Origin: Bradyrhizobium sp.
Lineage (GTDB): Bacteria > Pseudomonadota > Alphaproteobacteria > Rhizobiales > Xanthobacteraceae
Reading direction: 5' to 3'
Assembly: GCF_016219575.1 (NCBI RefSeq)
Contig: NZ_JACRMG010000020.1
Coordinates: 1-64,000, forward strand
Length of the DNA: 64,000 nucleotides
The notes beneath the pieces are model-generated. The model was not told the origin of the DNA. It was given only the letters and a program-made list of their open reading frames with translations, and ran no database searches. A program made the translations under genes and the position numbers. Below are positions 8,963 through 18,172 of this stretch, in pieces. Numbering within the stretch: position 1 is the stretch's first letter; each line of letters starts with the position of its first letter.

Positions 8963-10108
8963 TCAGTCGTGCGGGTTGATCATCTTCGACGCCATGAACT
9001 CGGCGACTGCGGAGGAGTAGGCTTCCAGTCCCTCGAAGTTGAAATGCATGTCGCCGTCGCCCCAGTAGAAGTCTTCCGGGCTCGACCCGAACCGCTGCTT
9101 CAGCGTTGCGGTGGCGTTGAAGAAGAAAAAGCCGTTTGCGATGCATGTCTCCCGCACCGTGGAACTGACGAGATCGTTCCACACGCGTCCCTGGCCGTCA
9201 GGCTTCAAATGCTCCAGATGCGGATGGAAGACACATAGCACCCGCGTCCCGTCCTGCGTGTAGTCCTTCAGCACCTTGGCCAGCTCCTGCAAATTCCGGC
9301 GGAACACGGCGCGGGCGTCGGCGTATTTGCGCTCGACGTCGCCGCTCCGGTCCCTGGAATAATCAAACAGGCCGAAAGTCTCGCGCTGATTCTTCCTGAT
9401 CACCGTCGGCATGTGCACGGAGGTCAGCCAAAGCTTCGAAATGAACCGCGTCAGGTAAAGCGCGTGCTCGCGAGTCTGCATCAAGCCGACGCTGCATTCG
9501 TGGCCGACAGGTGAAACCTTCACGCCGACATTGTTGCCCGACTCGTCGCGAACGACCAGCTTGCGATAGCGCACGAAGTCGTCATAGAAGTCGGTTTCAT
9601 CCACATCCAGGACGATATATTCCGGACGCACGACAGGCAGCAGCCTTCTCGCCTGCGGCACGAAGATGGACGGAGAATAGGAAGTATAGCCAGCATTGTG
9701 GGTCTTCAGGCAAATTCCCCGGTGCTGCCTGAAGTATTTCGCGACGTGATACGGCAGGGTGTTCTTGTCGTCGTATCCTTCCATGAAGGAGTCGCCGAGG
9801 AACAGGACCGAAGTCGTGCGCTGGCAGCCGCTCAGCAGCTCGGAATCGTCGATGATCCGCACCCCGTTGGCATCGTAGGATCTCTCGTAGCTGAAGCCGC
9901 TCATGTCGCCGTAGATGCACATTTGCTGCTTGTTGGCGGCAGGCACGTGGTTCAGAACATTCGACTCCCAGCTCAGATCGACGTCGGCCAGTTCGAGGTC
10001 GTAGAGCGGCCCGAAATATTGCTGCGCCCGCAAGCCGATCTCGAAAATGGCGGCCCAGGCGACAATCAGCAACACGGCTTGTCCGAGGAAACGCAATTGT
10101 CGCCTCAT
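8963..10108 (-). CDS. SGNH/GDSL-type hydrolase, membrane-anchored
   Basis: The protein is 381 residues with an N-terminal membrane segment (QAVLLIVAWAAIFEIGL). The nucleophile block TSVLFLGDSFMEGYDD and the C-terminal Asp/His block YWGDGDMHFNFEGLEAYSS define an SGNH hydrolase fold facing the periplasm. Such proteins deacetylate or esterify exopolysaccharides, or hydrolyse esters; the substrate is unknown. The start chosen is the ATG before the membrane segment rather than the in-frame upstream TTG. About 290 bases of non-coding, AT-richer sequence separate it from the next gene (to 10402); I see no gene there. Confidence 0.8.
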   Translation of the reverse strand: MRRQLRFLGQAVLLIVAWAAIFEIGLRAQQYFGPLYDLELADVDLSWESNVLNHVPAANKQQMCIYGDMSGFSYERSYDANGVRIIDDSELLSGCQRTTSVLFLGDSFMEGYDDKNTLPYHVAKYFRQHRGICLKTHNAGYTSYSPSIFVPQARRLLPVVRPEYIVLDVDETDFYDDFVRYRKLVVRDESGNNVGVKVSPVGHECSVGLMQTREHALYLTRFISKLWLTSVHMPTVIRKNQRETFGLFDYSRDRSGDVERKYADARAVFRRNLQELAKVLKDYTQDGTRVLCVFHPHLEHLKPDGQGRVWNDLVSSTVRETCIANGFFFFNATATLKQRFGSSPEDFYWGDGDMHFNFEGLEAYSSAVAEFMASKMINPHD

Positions 10109-10402
10109 GAGCAGGCTTCCCTGCCATCCAGGCGAATGAGGTTGCTTCCGACGAGTTCGCCCCGCAGGTTGACGCGAGCGCCTCCCGAGTTTCCCCCCGC
10201 AATCAGCATTATTGAACCGTGCCGTTCGCCCCGTTCCGCAATGCAATCCACCGAGGGGGCCAAAGTCAATCTATTTGAAAGTTAACCCATATAACGAAAG
10301 CGTGGGAGCACCCGCGGGTCGATTTGGCGCAAGTAGTCGCCGGGCGCCCGGCATGGCTGTCGTGGCCGGCAGGGCCTCGGCCATGGACGCCGGCGGCGCA
10401 AT

Positions 10403-11620
10403 TCAGAACTTCCGCACCAGGTCCGGCGTGATCTCGGCGAGGCTCCGGATGCCCATCAGCGCGAGGTCGCGGTCGATCTCGTCGCGCAGCAGCGTGATCG
10501 CGCGCTCGACGGCCTCCTGACCGCCGGCGACCGCCGCATACAGGAACGGCCGGCCGACGAAGACGAAATGCGCGCCGAGTGCGAGGGCCTTGATCACGTC
10601 GGTGCCGCGGCGGATGCCGCCGTCGACCATCACGGTCATGCCCTTCGCTTCTGCAGCAATCTCCGGCAGCGTGCGCAGGCCGGCAAAGGTGTAGTCGAGC
10701 TGGCGGCCGCCATGGTTGGAGATCAGCACGCCGTCGACGCCACTTTCGCGCGCGATCCTGGCATCGTCGGGCGAAACCAGGCCCTTGATCACCAGCTTGC
10801 CCTTCCAGCGCTTGCGGATCAGCTCGACATGCTTCCAGGCGAGCTGGTCGCGCGCGCCGATATTGCGCATCAGGTTCTTCGACAGCACCGGGGGTCCTGC
10901 GGAAGCGTCCATGTTCTCGAAGCGCGGCATGCCGTGGTTGACGAAGGTGCGCGCAAAGATGTCGAACAGCCAGCGCGGATGCGTCGCGATGTCCCACGCC
11001 ACGCGCGGCGTGATCTTCATCGGGGTCTGGAAGCCGTTGCGGATGTTGTTCTCGCGGTTCGGCGGCACCGGCACGTCGGCGGTGACCACGAAGGTGTCGT
11101 AGCCGGCCGCCGCGACGCGGTCGACCAGCGGCTCGATCCGCTCCGGCACGCCGGCGAGATAGGCCTGGTACCAGGCGTGCGGATTTTCCCTGATGACGTC
11201 TTCCAGCCGGATCAGCGACGCCGCGCTCAGGATCATCGGCACGTTCAATGCCCCGGCGGCGCGCGCATAGACGATGTCGCCGCGATAGGCGCACAGCGCC
11301 GACGAGCCCATCGGTGGAATGCCGAACGGCGAGGCATAAGTCCTGCCGAACAGCGTCGTGGTCTGGTCGCGGGCGGAGACGTCGTTGAGCACGCGGGGCA
11401 CGAAGCCGTAATCGTCGAGCGCCTTGCGGTTATCGCGCACCGCCGCGTCGTTCTCGGCGCCTCCGGACACATAGCCGTAGAGAAACTTCGGCATGATCCG
11501 CCGCGCGGCCGGCTCGAAATCGTCGAGGCAGAGATAGCGCCGCAGGTAACGCGGCACGGCGCTCACGGGGCGGGTCATGGTCGGCGAGGGAGACGTCGGC
11601 GCAGCGGTCTTGTCGAGCAC
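10403..11620 (-). CDS. FMN-dependent alpha-hydroxyacid dehydrogenase (lactate dehydrogenase-like)
   Basis: The protein is a 405-residue TIM-barrel flavoenzyme. The diagnostic SNHGGRQLDYTFAGL block carries the catalytic His and substrate Arg. Other family blocks include FGIPPMGSSALCAY (FMN binding) and VMVDGGIRRGTDVIKALALG (phosphate binding). It oxidises an L-2-hydroxyacid such as lactate, glycolate or mandelate; the substrate is not resolved. I kept the GTG start at 11620 because GGAAA lies 9 bases upstream; an internal ATG at 11578 lacks a ribosome site. Confidence 0.9.
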   Translation of the reverse strand: MLDKTAAPTSPSPTMTRPVSAVPRYLRRYLCLDDFEPAARRIMPKFLYGYVSGGAENDAAVRDNRKALDDYGFVPRVLNDVSARDQTTTLFGRTYASPFGIPPMGSSALCAYRGDIVYARAAGALNVPMILSAASLIRLEDVIRENPHAWYQAYLAGVPERIEPLVDRVAAAGYDTFVVTADVPVPPNRENNIRNGFQTPMKITPRVAWDIATHPRWLFDIFARTFVNHGMPRFENMDASAGPPVLSKNLMRNIGARDQLAWKHVELIRKRWKGKLVIKGLVSPDDARIARESGVDGVLISNHGGRQLDYTFAGLRTLPEIAAEAKGMTVMVDGGIRRGTDVIKALALGAHFVFVGRPFLYAAVAGGQEAVERAITLLRDEIDRDLALMGIRSLAEITPDLVRKF

Positions 11621-11651
11621 GTTGTTGTTTTCCGTTTCTGGCAGAGGGGCG

Positions 11652-12455
11652 TCAGCGCCGGGGCGGAGGCGGATTCGACTTGCTGATTGAGGCGCTGAAG
11701 TCGCCGAGCATCTTGCGGGTGTCGGATATCAGCGCGCCGGATTTCTTGTTGAAGCTCTCGACCAGCTCGCGAAACGACATGATGGTCGGAAGCAGCTCGC
11801 CGCCATACTTGTCGCTGCCGAGACTTTTCAGGAAGTTCTGGGTCTTGCCGAAGCCGTTGTCGAGGGAGACCATCGCCGACTCCGCGGACGAGATCACGCT
11901 GGTGATGCGCTCGCTCGAGCCGGCGAGCGTGGTGGTGAAGGATTCGAGGCCAAGCAACGTGTCCTTTACGGCGACTTCGTTCTCGGTGATGACCCTGTCG
12001 ACGTTGCGCAGCGCGACGCGGATCTTCTCCTGCGTGCTCAGCGTTCCCTCCCTGTCGGCGGTCAGCGTCGGGATACCCTCGGGATCGACCGGCGGCGGCT
12101 GGCCGTCGACGGTGCCGCCGGTAAAGGAGATCGCGGCGATCCCGGTCAGCCCCTGGAATTCGAGGCCGACCTGGGTATCGGCGCGCAGCGGCGTATTGGG
12201 GTCGATCAGCGCGAGCGCGACGACGCGGCGCGGATGGTCGAGCTTGAGCGAGCGCACCTCGCCGACGCGCACGCCGGCAAAATTCACGCTGGAGCCGCGG
12301 CGCAGGCCCGATGCCGAGCCCTCGAACACGACGTGGAAAGGCACCAGCTGCTTGGTGCGCGCAAAGCGCTGGTAGCCGATCGTGCCGCCGAACGAGGCGC
12401 CGACGATCGCCAGCGCGATCGTCCCGATCATCACGTTCCTGGAGCGGAATCTCAT
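11652..12455 (-). CDS. MlaD/MCE-domain lipid-transport protein
   Basis: The protein is 267 residues with one N-terminal membrane anchor (VMIGTIALAIVGASFGGTIG) followed by an MCE domain (VPFHVVFEGSASGLRRGSSV ... FAGVRVGEV) and a helical tail. MlaD-type proteins are periplasmic lipid-binding subunits of ABC importers that move phospholipids between membranes. The cognate permease and ATPase are not adjacent, so either they lie elsewhere or this subunit stands alone. It lies 31 bases upstream of the hydroxyacid dehydrogenase gene on the same strand. Confidence 0.85.
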   Translation of the reverse strand: MRFRSRNVMIGTIALAIVGASFGGTIGYQRFARTKQLVPFHVVFEGSASGLRRGSSVNFAGVRVGEVRSLKLDHPRRVVALALIDPNTPLRADTQVGLEFQGLTGIAAISFTGGTVDGQPPPVDPEGIPTLTADREGTLSTQEKIRVALRNVDRVITENEVAVKDTLLGLESFTTTLAGSSERITSVISSAESAMVSLDNGFGKTQNFLKSLGSDKYGGELLPTIMSFRELVESFNKKSGALISDTRKMLGDFSASISKSNPPPPRR

Positions 12456-12505
12456 GGCCTGCCCTGAATACTTGCTTCCAGAGATAGCGGATTTGCCGCC
12501 TCAAG

Positions 12506-13447
12506 TCATGCCGTCTTGGCGGCGCCAGGCGGCTTCCGCGAGGCCACGAACACCCCGGTCAGGACCAGCGCAAAGCCGATGAAATGGAACAGCTGCGGGC
12601 GCTCGCCGAGGAAGAGGATCGACATCACGGTTCCGAATACCGGCACCAGGTGGAAGAAGGGCGCGGCGCGGTTGGCGCCGATCAGCGCCACGCCGCGGTT
12701 GAAGCAGAGATAGGCGACGGTGGAAGGAAACACCGCGACATAGAACAGTGTCAGCAGGTTGGCGCCGTTCAGCGCCATCGCCGGCCGCGCATACAGCTCC
12801 CAGGCGAACAACGGGATCAGGCAGGCCGCGCCGCAGCCGAAAGTGAAGGCGACGAAGGAGAGCGGGTGGATCGCCGGGCGCTTCGCCGTCATCACCGAAT
12901 AGAGCCCGAAGATCAGCAGCGCCAGCACGAAGATGAGGTCGCCGCGGTTGAAGTCGATGTCCTTCAGGCTGGTGAGATCGCCGCGCAGCATGATGACGAG
13001 GACGCCGACCAGCGACAGCGCGATGCCGATCGCCTGCGCCGCCGTCAGCCGCGTGCCGAACAGCGCCAGCGACCACATCGCCACGAACAGCGGCGCGGTC
13101 GGCTGCAGCAGCAGCGTGTTGATCGCCTGGGTGTGCTCCAGCGACCAGTACTGCATGGTGTTGAAGGCGCTGATGCCGGTGACCGACAGCAGCACCATGA
13201 TGCCGGGCCGGCCGCGGATCGCGTTCCAGTCCTGCGCCAGATATTTCCAGGACAGCGGCAGGATGATCAGGAAGGCGAAGAACCAGCGCAGGAAGGACAG
13301 CGTCACCGGCGGGATGTGGCCGGCCGCGAGCTTGCCGACTACGGCATTGCCGGCCCAGCACAGCGCCGTGATGGACAGCAGCAGATAGGGCTGGTTGGCG
13401 ATCCAGCGGATCGGCGAGACGTTCGCGCGTGTTTCGGTGGCAGACAT
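12506..13447 (-). CDS. EamA/DMT-family transporter (paralog 2)
   Basis: The protein is 313 residues, a ten-segment EamA exporter. It shares a near-identical opening (NQPYLLLSITALCWAGNAVV) and several internal blocks (NRGDLIFVLALLIFGLYSVM; VALIGANRAAPFFHLVPVFG) with the transporter at 5887-6819, so the two look like an ancient duplication about 6 kb apart. The substrate is unknown. The start MSATETRANVSPIRWIAN is followed directly by the first membrane segment. Confidence 0.88.
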   Translation of the reverse strand: MSATETRANVSPIRWIANQPYLLLSITALCWAGNAVVGKLAAGHIPPVTLSFLRWFFAFLIILPLSWKYLAQDWNAIRGRPGIMVLLSVTGISAFNTMQYWSLEHTQAINTLLLQPTAPLFVAMWSLALFGTRLTAAQAIGIALSLVGVLVIMLRGDLTSLKDIDFNRGDLIFVLALLIFGLYSVMTAKRPAIHPLSFVAFTFGCGAACLIPLFAWELYARPAMALNGANLLTLFYVAVFPSTVAYLCFNRGVALIGANRAAPFFHLVPVFGTVMSILFLGERPQLFHFIGFALVLTGVFVASRKPPGAAKTA

Positions 13448-13625
13448 CGACGGGCCCGGTTCATGCCGCCGCGCCCGGCCCGGAGATCGACGCCGGGCCG
13501 GAATCGTCGCCCGGCCCGTGCCAGTGACACGGATTTTCCGGGTCCATCAATGGGGCAGATGCATTGCGTCCATGCGCGCGTGTCTTCGCCATTGGTGGCT
13601 CAACAATGAGGGACGCACCATGTTC

Positions 13626-13757
13626 GGGCTCCCTCCCCCCTTGCGGGGGAGGGTTGGGGAGAGGGGTAATCACGGAAAGACTGCCGATGACGCCACCCCT
13701 CTCCCGGATTGCATCGTTCCGATGCAATCCGACCTCCCCCGCAAGGGGGGAGGTGAA
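13626..13757. repeat. Nested inverted repeat (C/G-rich family B)
   Basis: The outer arms are CTCCCTCCCCCCTTGCGGGG and CCTCCCCCGCAAGGGGGGAG; inner arms are GAGAGGGGT and ACCCCTCTC. The centre contains a perfect 10-bp inverted repeat (GGATTGCATC-GTTCC-GATGCAATCC, 13706-13730). The structure is three nested palindromes. The sequence at 131-165 has a similar G-rich arm. Confidence 0.75.
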
Positions 13758-13763
13758 GAAGAG

Positions 13764-14237
13764 TCACGCCGTCAGCGCGTGCGTCACGGCGCCGGCCGCG
13801 AGCGCGGCATCATTCGGATCGATCTCGATCTGCAACCCGCGCTGGCCGCCGTTGACGAACACGGTGGTGTGGGTCAGCGCCGTCTGGTCGATGGCGACGG
13901 GAACCTTCTTCCTCTGCCCGAACGGGCTGATGCCGCCGACATGGTAGCCGGTGATGCGCTCGGCATCGGAGGGCTGCATCATCCTGGCCGCCTTGGCGTC
14001 CATCGCCGCCGCCAGCTTCTTCATGCTGACTTCGCTGTCGGCCGGCACCACGACACAGACCGGGTTGCCGTCCACTTCCACCATCAGCGTCTTCAGCACG
14101 CGGTTCGGCTCGACGTCGAGCGCCTCGGCCGCCTGCAGGCCGATATGCTCGGCACCGGAATCGTAGACATAGGTGTGAAGCTTGAAGGCGATGCCAAGCT
14201 TGCGAAGCGCCGTCGTCGCGGGTGTTGTCTTGGGCAT
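13764..14237 (-). CDS. ybaK: Cys-tRNA(Pro)/Cys-tRNA deacylase, YbaK/EbsC type
   Basis: The protein is 157 residues with an aminoacyl-tRNA editing fold. It has AEHIGLQAAEALDVEPNRVL near the N-terminus, the catalytic Lys in VLKTLMVEVDGNPVCVVVPA and the ITGYHVGGISPFGQRKKVPV block, all typical of YbaK. It removes cysteine misloaded on tRNA-Pro in the cytoplasm. The ATG chosen (MPKTTPATTAL) matches the family length; the frame stays open for 60 codons upstream but carries no family sequence. It is divergent from purA across a 384-base gap. Confidence 0.9.
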   Translation of the reverse strand: MPKTTPATTALRKLGIAFKLHTYVYDSGAEHIGLQAAEALDVEPNRVLKTLMVEVDGNPVCVVVPADSEVSMKKLAAAMDAKAARMMQPSDAERITGYHVGGISPFGQRKKVPVAIDQTALTHTTVFVNGGQRGLQIEIDPNDAALAAGAVTHALTA

Positions 14238-14621
14238 GTGAAAAAGCCCCGTAGTCGCGCCGGCCAGGGAAATATCCGGCCCAGGGGCCATGATTCCCGC
14301 AATCGCAGCCGCAATCAACGGCGGAAGTCGTCGCGCCGCGCGGCGGGCGCCCCCGGCGAGCGTTGAAGGGGATGGCGATCCCGCGCCGCCCATGAACGGA
14401 TTTTCAGGGGATATCAATGGCTTGATGACCTTTTGGTAAGCCCGAAAACCCCTGTTCTTGCTTGCCTAGACAGCCCGCTTCCTTTATCCGGAGGGATGCC
14501 CGGCGAGCCGCCGGGCCGCTCGCAAGCAGGCGCGCGAAACGCACGATCCGGAGGAGACGGGGACCTCTCGTCCGGCAGCCGTGCCCCTAATCTCTGAAGC
14601 CTGAAGGATTGGACTTTCGAA
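14238..14621. other. Intergenic region between ybaK and purA
   Basis: The 384 bases hold no supported gene. A 7-bp GC stem (GCCCGGC-GAGCC-GCCGGGC, 14498-14516) lies about 105 bases before the purA start, without a T-run. It could be part of the purA leader. The promoters of both genes must be here; none is clear by eye. Confidence 0.5.
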
Positions 14622-15914
14622 ATGGCCAATGTTGTCGTCGTCGGCGCCCAGTGGGGTGACGAGGGGAAGGGCAAGATCGTCGACTGGTTGTCGGAACAGG
14701 CCGACATCGTCGTGCGCTTCCAGGGCGGCCACAATGCCGGCCACACGCTGGTCATCAACGGCGCGACCTACAAGCTCGCGCTGCTGCCTTCCGGCGTGCT
14801 TCGCCCATCCAAGCTTTCCGTGATCGGCAACGGCGTGGTGTTCGACCCGCAGGCATTCTTGGATGAAGTGGAGAGGCTCCAGGGGCAGGGCGTTGCCGTC
14901 AGCCCCGACAATCTGCGCGTGGCCGAGAACGTCACGCTGATCCTGCCGCTGCACCGCGAGCTCGACGCGCTGCGCGAAACCGCGAGCGCTGCGACCGCGA
15001 TCGGCACCACCCGCCGCGGCATCGGCCCTGCCTATGAGGACAAGGTCGGCCGCCGCGCCATCCGCCTGATGGACCTCGCCGACCACCAGACCTTGCCGCA
15101 CAAGATCGACCGCCTGCTGGCGCATCACAATGCGCTGCGCCGCGGCCTCGGTCTTCCGGAATTCGACGGCGCCGTTATCCTGAAAGAGCTGATGGCGCTG
15201 GCGCCGCAGCTGCTGCCTTACGCTGAAACGGTGTGGCGGCTGCTCGACATCAAGCGCCGCGAGGGCAAGCGCATCCTGTTCGAGGGTGCGCAGGGCGCGC
15301 TGCTGGATGTCGACCACGGCACCTATCCCTACGTCACCTCGTCCAACACCGTGGCTGCGCAGGCCGCGACCGGAACCGGCATGGGCCCGGGCGCCGTCGG
15401 CTATGTGCTCGGCATCTGCAAGGCCTACACGACCCGGGTCGGCCAGGGTCCGTTCCCGACCGAGCAGGACAACGAGATCGGCCGCAAGATCGGCGAGCGC
15501 GGCCGCGAGTTCGGCACCAATACCGGCCGTCCCCGGCGTTGCGGCTGGTTCGACGCGGTTCTGGTCCGGCAAACCGTCCGGACCTGCGGCATCGGCGGCC
15601 TGGCGCTGACCAAGCTCGACATTCTGGACGGTTTTGACAGCATTCAGGTCTGCACCGGCTATCGGCTGGACGGCAAGGAGATCGACCATCTGCCGGCCGG
15701 CGAGGGGGCGCAGGCCAGGGTCGAGCCGATCTACGAGACCATCGAGGGCTGGAAGGAGCCGACCGCCAACGCCCGTTCCTGGGCCGATCTGCCCGCCCAG
15801 GCCATTAAATATGTTCGCAGGGTCGAGGAATTGGTGGGATGCCCAATCGCCTTGCTTTCCACCAGCCCCGAACGCGAGGATACTATCCTGGTCCAAAACC
15901 CCTTTGAGGCTTAA
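14622..15914 (+). CDS. purA: Adenylosuccinate synthase
   Basis: The 430-residue enzyme joins IMP and aspartate using GTP, the first step from IMP to AMP. Family blocks are complete: VVGAQWGDEGKGKIVDWL at the N-terminus (GTP loop and catalytic Asp), GGHNAGHTLV (catalytic His), the IGTTRRGIGPAYEDK loop, the LFEGAQGALLDVDHGTYPYV block and the C-terminal nucleotide-binding TTRVGQGPFPTE and TGRPRRCGWFD segments. The length is the normal size for bacterial PurA. It is followed after 35 bases by a proline-rich membrane protein gene. Confidence 0.97.
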   Translation: MANVVVVGAQWGDEGKGKIVDWLSEQADIVVRFQGGHNAGHTLVINGATYKLALLPSGVLRPSKLSVIGNGVVFDPQAFLDEVERLQGQGVAVSPDNLRVAENVTLILPLHRELDALRETASAATAIGTTRRGIGPAYEDKVGRRAIRLMDLADHQTLPHKIDRLLAHHNALRRGLGLPEFDGAVILKELMALAPQLLPYAETVWRLLDIKRREGKRILFEGAQGALLDVDHGTYPYVTSSNTVAAQAATGTGMGPGAVGYVLGICKAYTTRVGQGPFPTEQDNEIGRKIGERGREFGTNTGRPRRCGWFDAVLVRQTVRTCGIGGLALTKLDILDGFDSIQVCTGYRLDGKEIDHLPAGEGAQARVEPIYETIEGWKEPTANARSWADLPAQAIKYVRRVEELVGCPIALLSTSPEREDTILVQNPFEA

Positions 15915-15949
15915 CGGGATGTTACCGGAACGCCTGCATTGATGAGAGA

Positions 15950-17557
15950 ATGGCTGATTACTACCCGCTGATCGCACGCGCTATTGCCGGCCTGGACCCC
16001 AATGCTCCGGGCGAGAGCCGCCGTGCGCTCTATGAGCGGGCCCGCGCCGCGCTGATTCAGCAGTTGCGCAGCGTCGACCCGCCGCTCAGCGAGTCCGAGA
16101 TCACCCGCGAGCGGCTGTCGCTGGAGGAGGCCGTCCGCAAGGTCGAGTCGGAGGCCGCCCAGCGCGCCCGCGACGCCCGCGGCGGCGGCAGCTCCGCAAG
16201 CGCAACCAGCGCGCGGGATTCCTTCCGCCGCGCCACGCCGACCCGTCCGGCCGATGCCGGCAGCCCCCCGGCCGCGCCTTCAGGACGGCCCCGTCCGCCA
16301 TCCCCGCCGCCAGCGCGGGGGCCGGAAGGCGACCGCCCGCGGCTGCCTCGCTCCGAGGCCCCGCCGCCGATGCCGCCGCGCCCGCAGCCGCCGCAGCCGC
16401 AGGTGCCGATGGCCGACCCGCAATTGCCGCCGCGGGGCGACCGGCCGACCCGCCGCAGTTTCGAGAACACCCCGCCGCCGGCGCAGCCGCCGCGGGTGCC
16501 CGGCTTCCGCGACATCGCTGCGGACGCCGACGATCTCGGCCGCGCCGCCGCGCAGGCCAACCGCAATGCGCGGAAAACCTTTGCCAATGTGCCGTCGCCG
16601 TCGCCCGAGTTCGACCGGCTCGAGCCCAACATGGAGAACCGCGGCGCCGATCCGGATCAGCCCTATGCCTGGGGCGACGATTCCATGGACGACGCGGACC
16701 GCTACGCGCAGCAGGCCCCTCCGCAGATGCCGACGCCGCCGACGCGCTCGCGCATCGGCTCGGCCGGCGAGCGCGAGCCGAAGCGGCAGCGCACCGCGGC
16801 GGCGTTTCCGTTCAAGAGCGCGATCGCCGTCGGCGTGGTGCTGATCCTGGTCGGCGCCGGCATCCTGTGGGGCAAGTCGCTGGTCAACACCGTGACCGGC
16901 CTGTTCAAGTCGTCACCCCAGGTGGTGGAAGCGCCGAGGGATACGGGTGCGCCCACCACGCGGCCGAAGATCCCCGATCGCGTCGGCCAGCCGTCGTCGT
17001 CGGACAACGTCGCCCCGGTCGCGCAGCGCGTCGTGCTCTATGACGAGGATCCGTCCGATCCCAAGGGCAAGCAATATGTGGGATCGGTGATCTGGCGCAC
17101 CGAGCCGATCAAGGCCTCCGGCAACCAGAAGGCCGACATCGCCGTGCGCGCCGACATCGACATCCCCGACCGCAAGTTCAAGATGACCATGTCGTTCCGC
17201 CGCAACACCGACTCCTCGCTGCCGGCGAGCCACACTGCGGAGCTGACCTTCATCCTGCCGCAGGATTTCTCCGGCGGCGGCGTCGGCAACGTGCCGGGCA
17301 TCCTGATGAAGTCGAACGAGCAGGCGCGCGGCACGCCGCTGTCGGCGCTCGCGGTCAAGGTCACCGACGGCTTTTTCCTGGTCGGCCTCTCCAATGTCGA
17401 TTCCGAGCGCACGCGCAACCTTCAGCTCATGAAGGAGCGCTCCTGGTTCGACGTGCCTCTCGTCTATACGAACCAGCGCCGCGCCATCATCGCCATCGAG
17501 AAGGGCGCCCCCGGCGAACGCGCCTTCAACGACGCGTTCGCGCAGTGGGGGGAGTGA
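15950..17557 (+). CDS. Proline-rich single-pass membrane protein of unknown function
   Basis: The protein has 535 residues. The first 80 residues are a charged helical domain (YYPLIARAIAGLDPNAPGES), followed by about 180 residues of Pro/Arg/Ala low complexity. A single membrane segment follows near residue 285 (IAVGVVLILVGAGILWG), and then a C-terminal soluble domain of about 240 residues, probably periplasmic, containing KASGNQKADIAVRADIDIPD. I do not recognise a named function. The position directly after purA suggests co-transcription. Base composition is like its neighbours. Confidence 0.75.
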   Translation: MADYYPLIARAIAGLDPNAPGESRRALYERARAALIQQLRSVDPPLSESEITRERLSLEEAVRKVESEAAQRARDARGGGSSASATSARDSFRRATPTRPADAGSPPAAPSGRPRPPSPPPARGPEGDRPRLPRSEAPPPMPPRPQPPQPQVPMADPQLPPRGDRPTRRSFENTPPPAQPPRVPGFRDIAADADDLGRAAAQANRNARKTFANVPSPSPEFDRLEPNMENRGADPDQPYAWGDDSMDDADRYAQQAPPQMPTPPTRSRIGSAGEREPKRQRTAAAFPFKSAIAVGVVLILVGAGILWGKSLVNTVTGLFKSSPQVVEAPRDTGAPTTRPKIPDRVGQPSSSDNVAPVAQRVVLYDEDPSDPKGKQYVGSVIWRTEPIKASGNQKADIAVRADIDIPDRKFKMTMSFRRNTDSSLPASHTAELTFILPQDFSGGGVGNVPGILMKSNEQARGTPLSALAVKVTDGFFLVGLSNVDSERTRNLQLMKERSWFDVPLVYTNQRRAIIAIEKGAPGERAFNDAFAQWGE

Positions 17558-17650
17558 GGGCTTCCGGCGGCACAGACGCCGGAGTCAAGCCTGTCGCAAC
17601 TCGGAAATCCATCGTATGACAGGGCCGCCTTCGGTTGATGAGAGGCCGGC

Positions 17651-18070
17651 ATGAAACGCTATTTGATCTTTGCGGCCATCGGTCCGTTCGTCGGCGGGCT
17701 GTTGCTGCTGTTTGTGACGACCTGGCAGTCGGGCTATTGGGACCAGACCAGCATCGCCGAGGTCCAGAAATTCTTCATCGGCTTCATCAAGACGCTGCAA
17801 TACAATTATCTGTTCGGCATCGTGCCGGCGCTGATGGTGGGCTCGATCGACGATATTCTCTATCACGTCAGGCGGATCGGCCCCTCCGTGCGCATCGTGC
17901 TGGTGGGCCTCGTGGGGTTTACCGCAGCGGTGATCTACAGCGCACGCGGGCCGGGCAGCGGTATCCTCCCGTACCTCCTTTACGGCATGGTCGGCCTGGT
18001 GCCGGCGATGCTGTCGTCATGGCTCGCACATAAATATGCCGACGAGCAGAAGGCGGCGGTGAAGGTGTAG
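17651..18070 (+). CDS. Small four-segment membrane protein (DUF5413-like)
   Basis: The protein is 139 residues with about four hydrophobic segments: LIFAAIGPFVGGLLLLFVTT, YLFGIVPALMVGSID, IVLVGLVGFTAAVIY and LLYGMVGLVPAMLSSWL. It resembles the DUF5413 family, from memory only. No function can be assigned. It is 94 bases after the proline-rich protein gene and ends next to a palindromic repeat that separates it from a convergent gene. Confidence 0.7.
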   Translation: MKRYLIFAAIGPFVGGLLLLFVTTWQSGYWDQTSIAEVQKFFIGFIKTLQYNYLFGIVPALMVGSIDDILYHVRRIGPSVRIVLVGLVGFTAAVIYSARGPGSGILPYLLYGMVGLVPAMLSSWLAHKYADEQKAAVKV

Positions 18071-18080
18071 GTTCTCTCAA

Positions 18081-18165
18081 CGTCATTGCGAGCGAAGCGA
18101 AGCAATCCACCTCTCCCTGCGGGGATAGATCGATTGCTTCGTCGCTTTCGCTCCTCGCAATGACG
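18081..18165. repeat. Intergenic palindromic repeat, family C (copy 1)
   Basis: The arms are CGTCATTGCGAGCGAAGCGA on the left and CGCTCCTCGCAATGACG on the right, with GAAGCAATCC / GATTGCTTC inside. It lies between convergent genes. Copy 2, in a similar gap, is at 23952-24035. Confidence 0.85.
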
Positions 18166-18172
18166 ATCGTGC

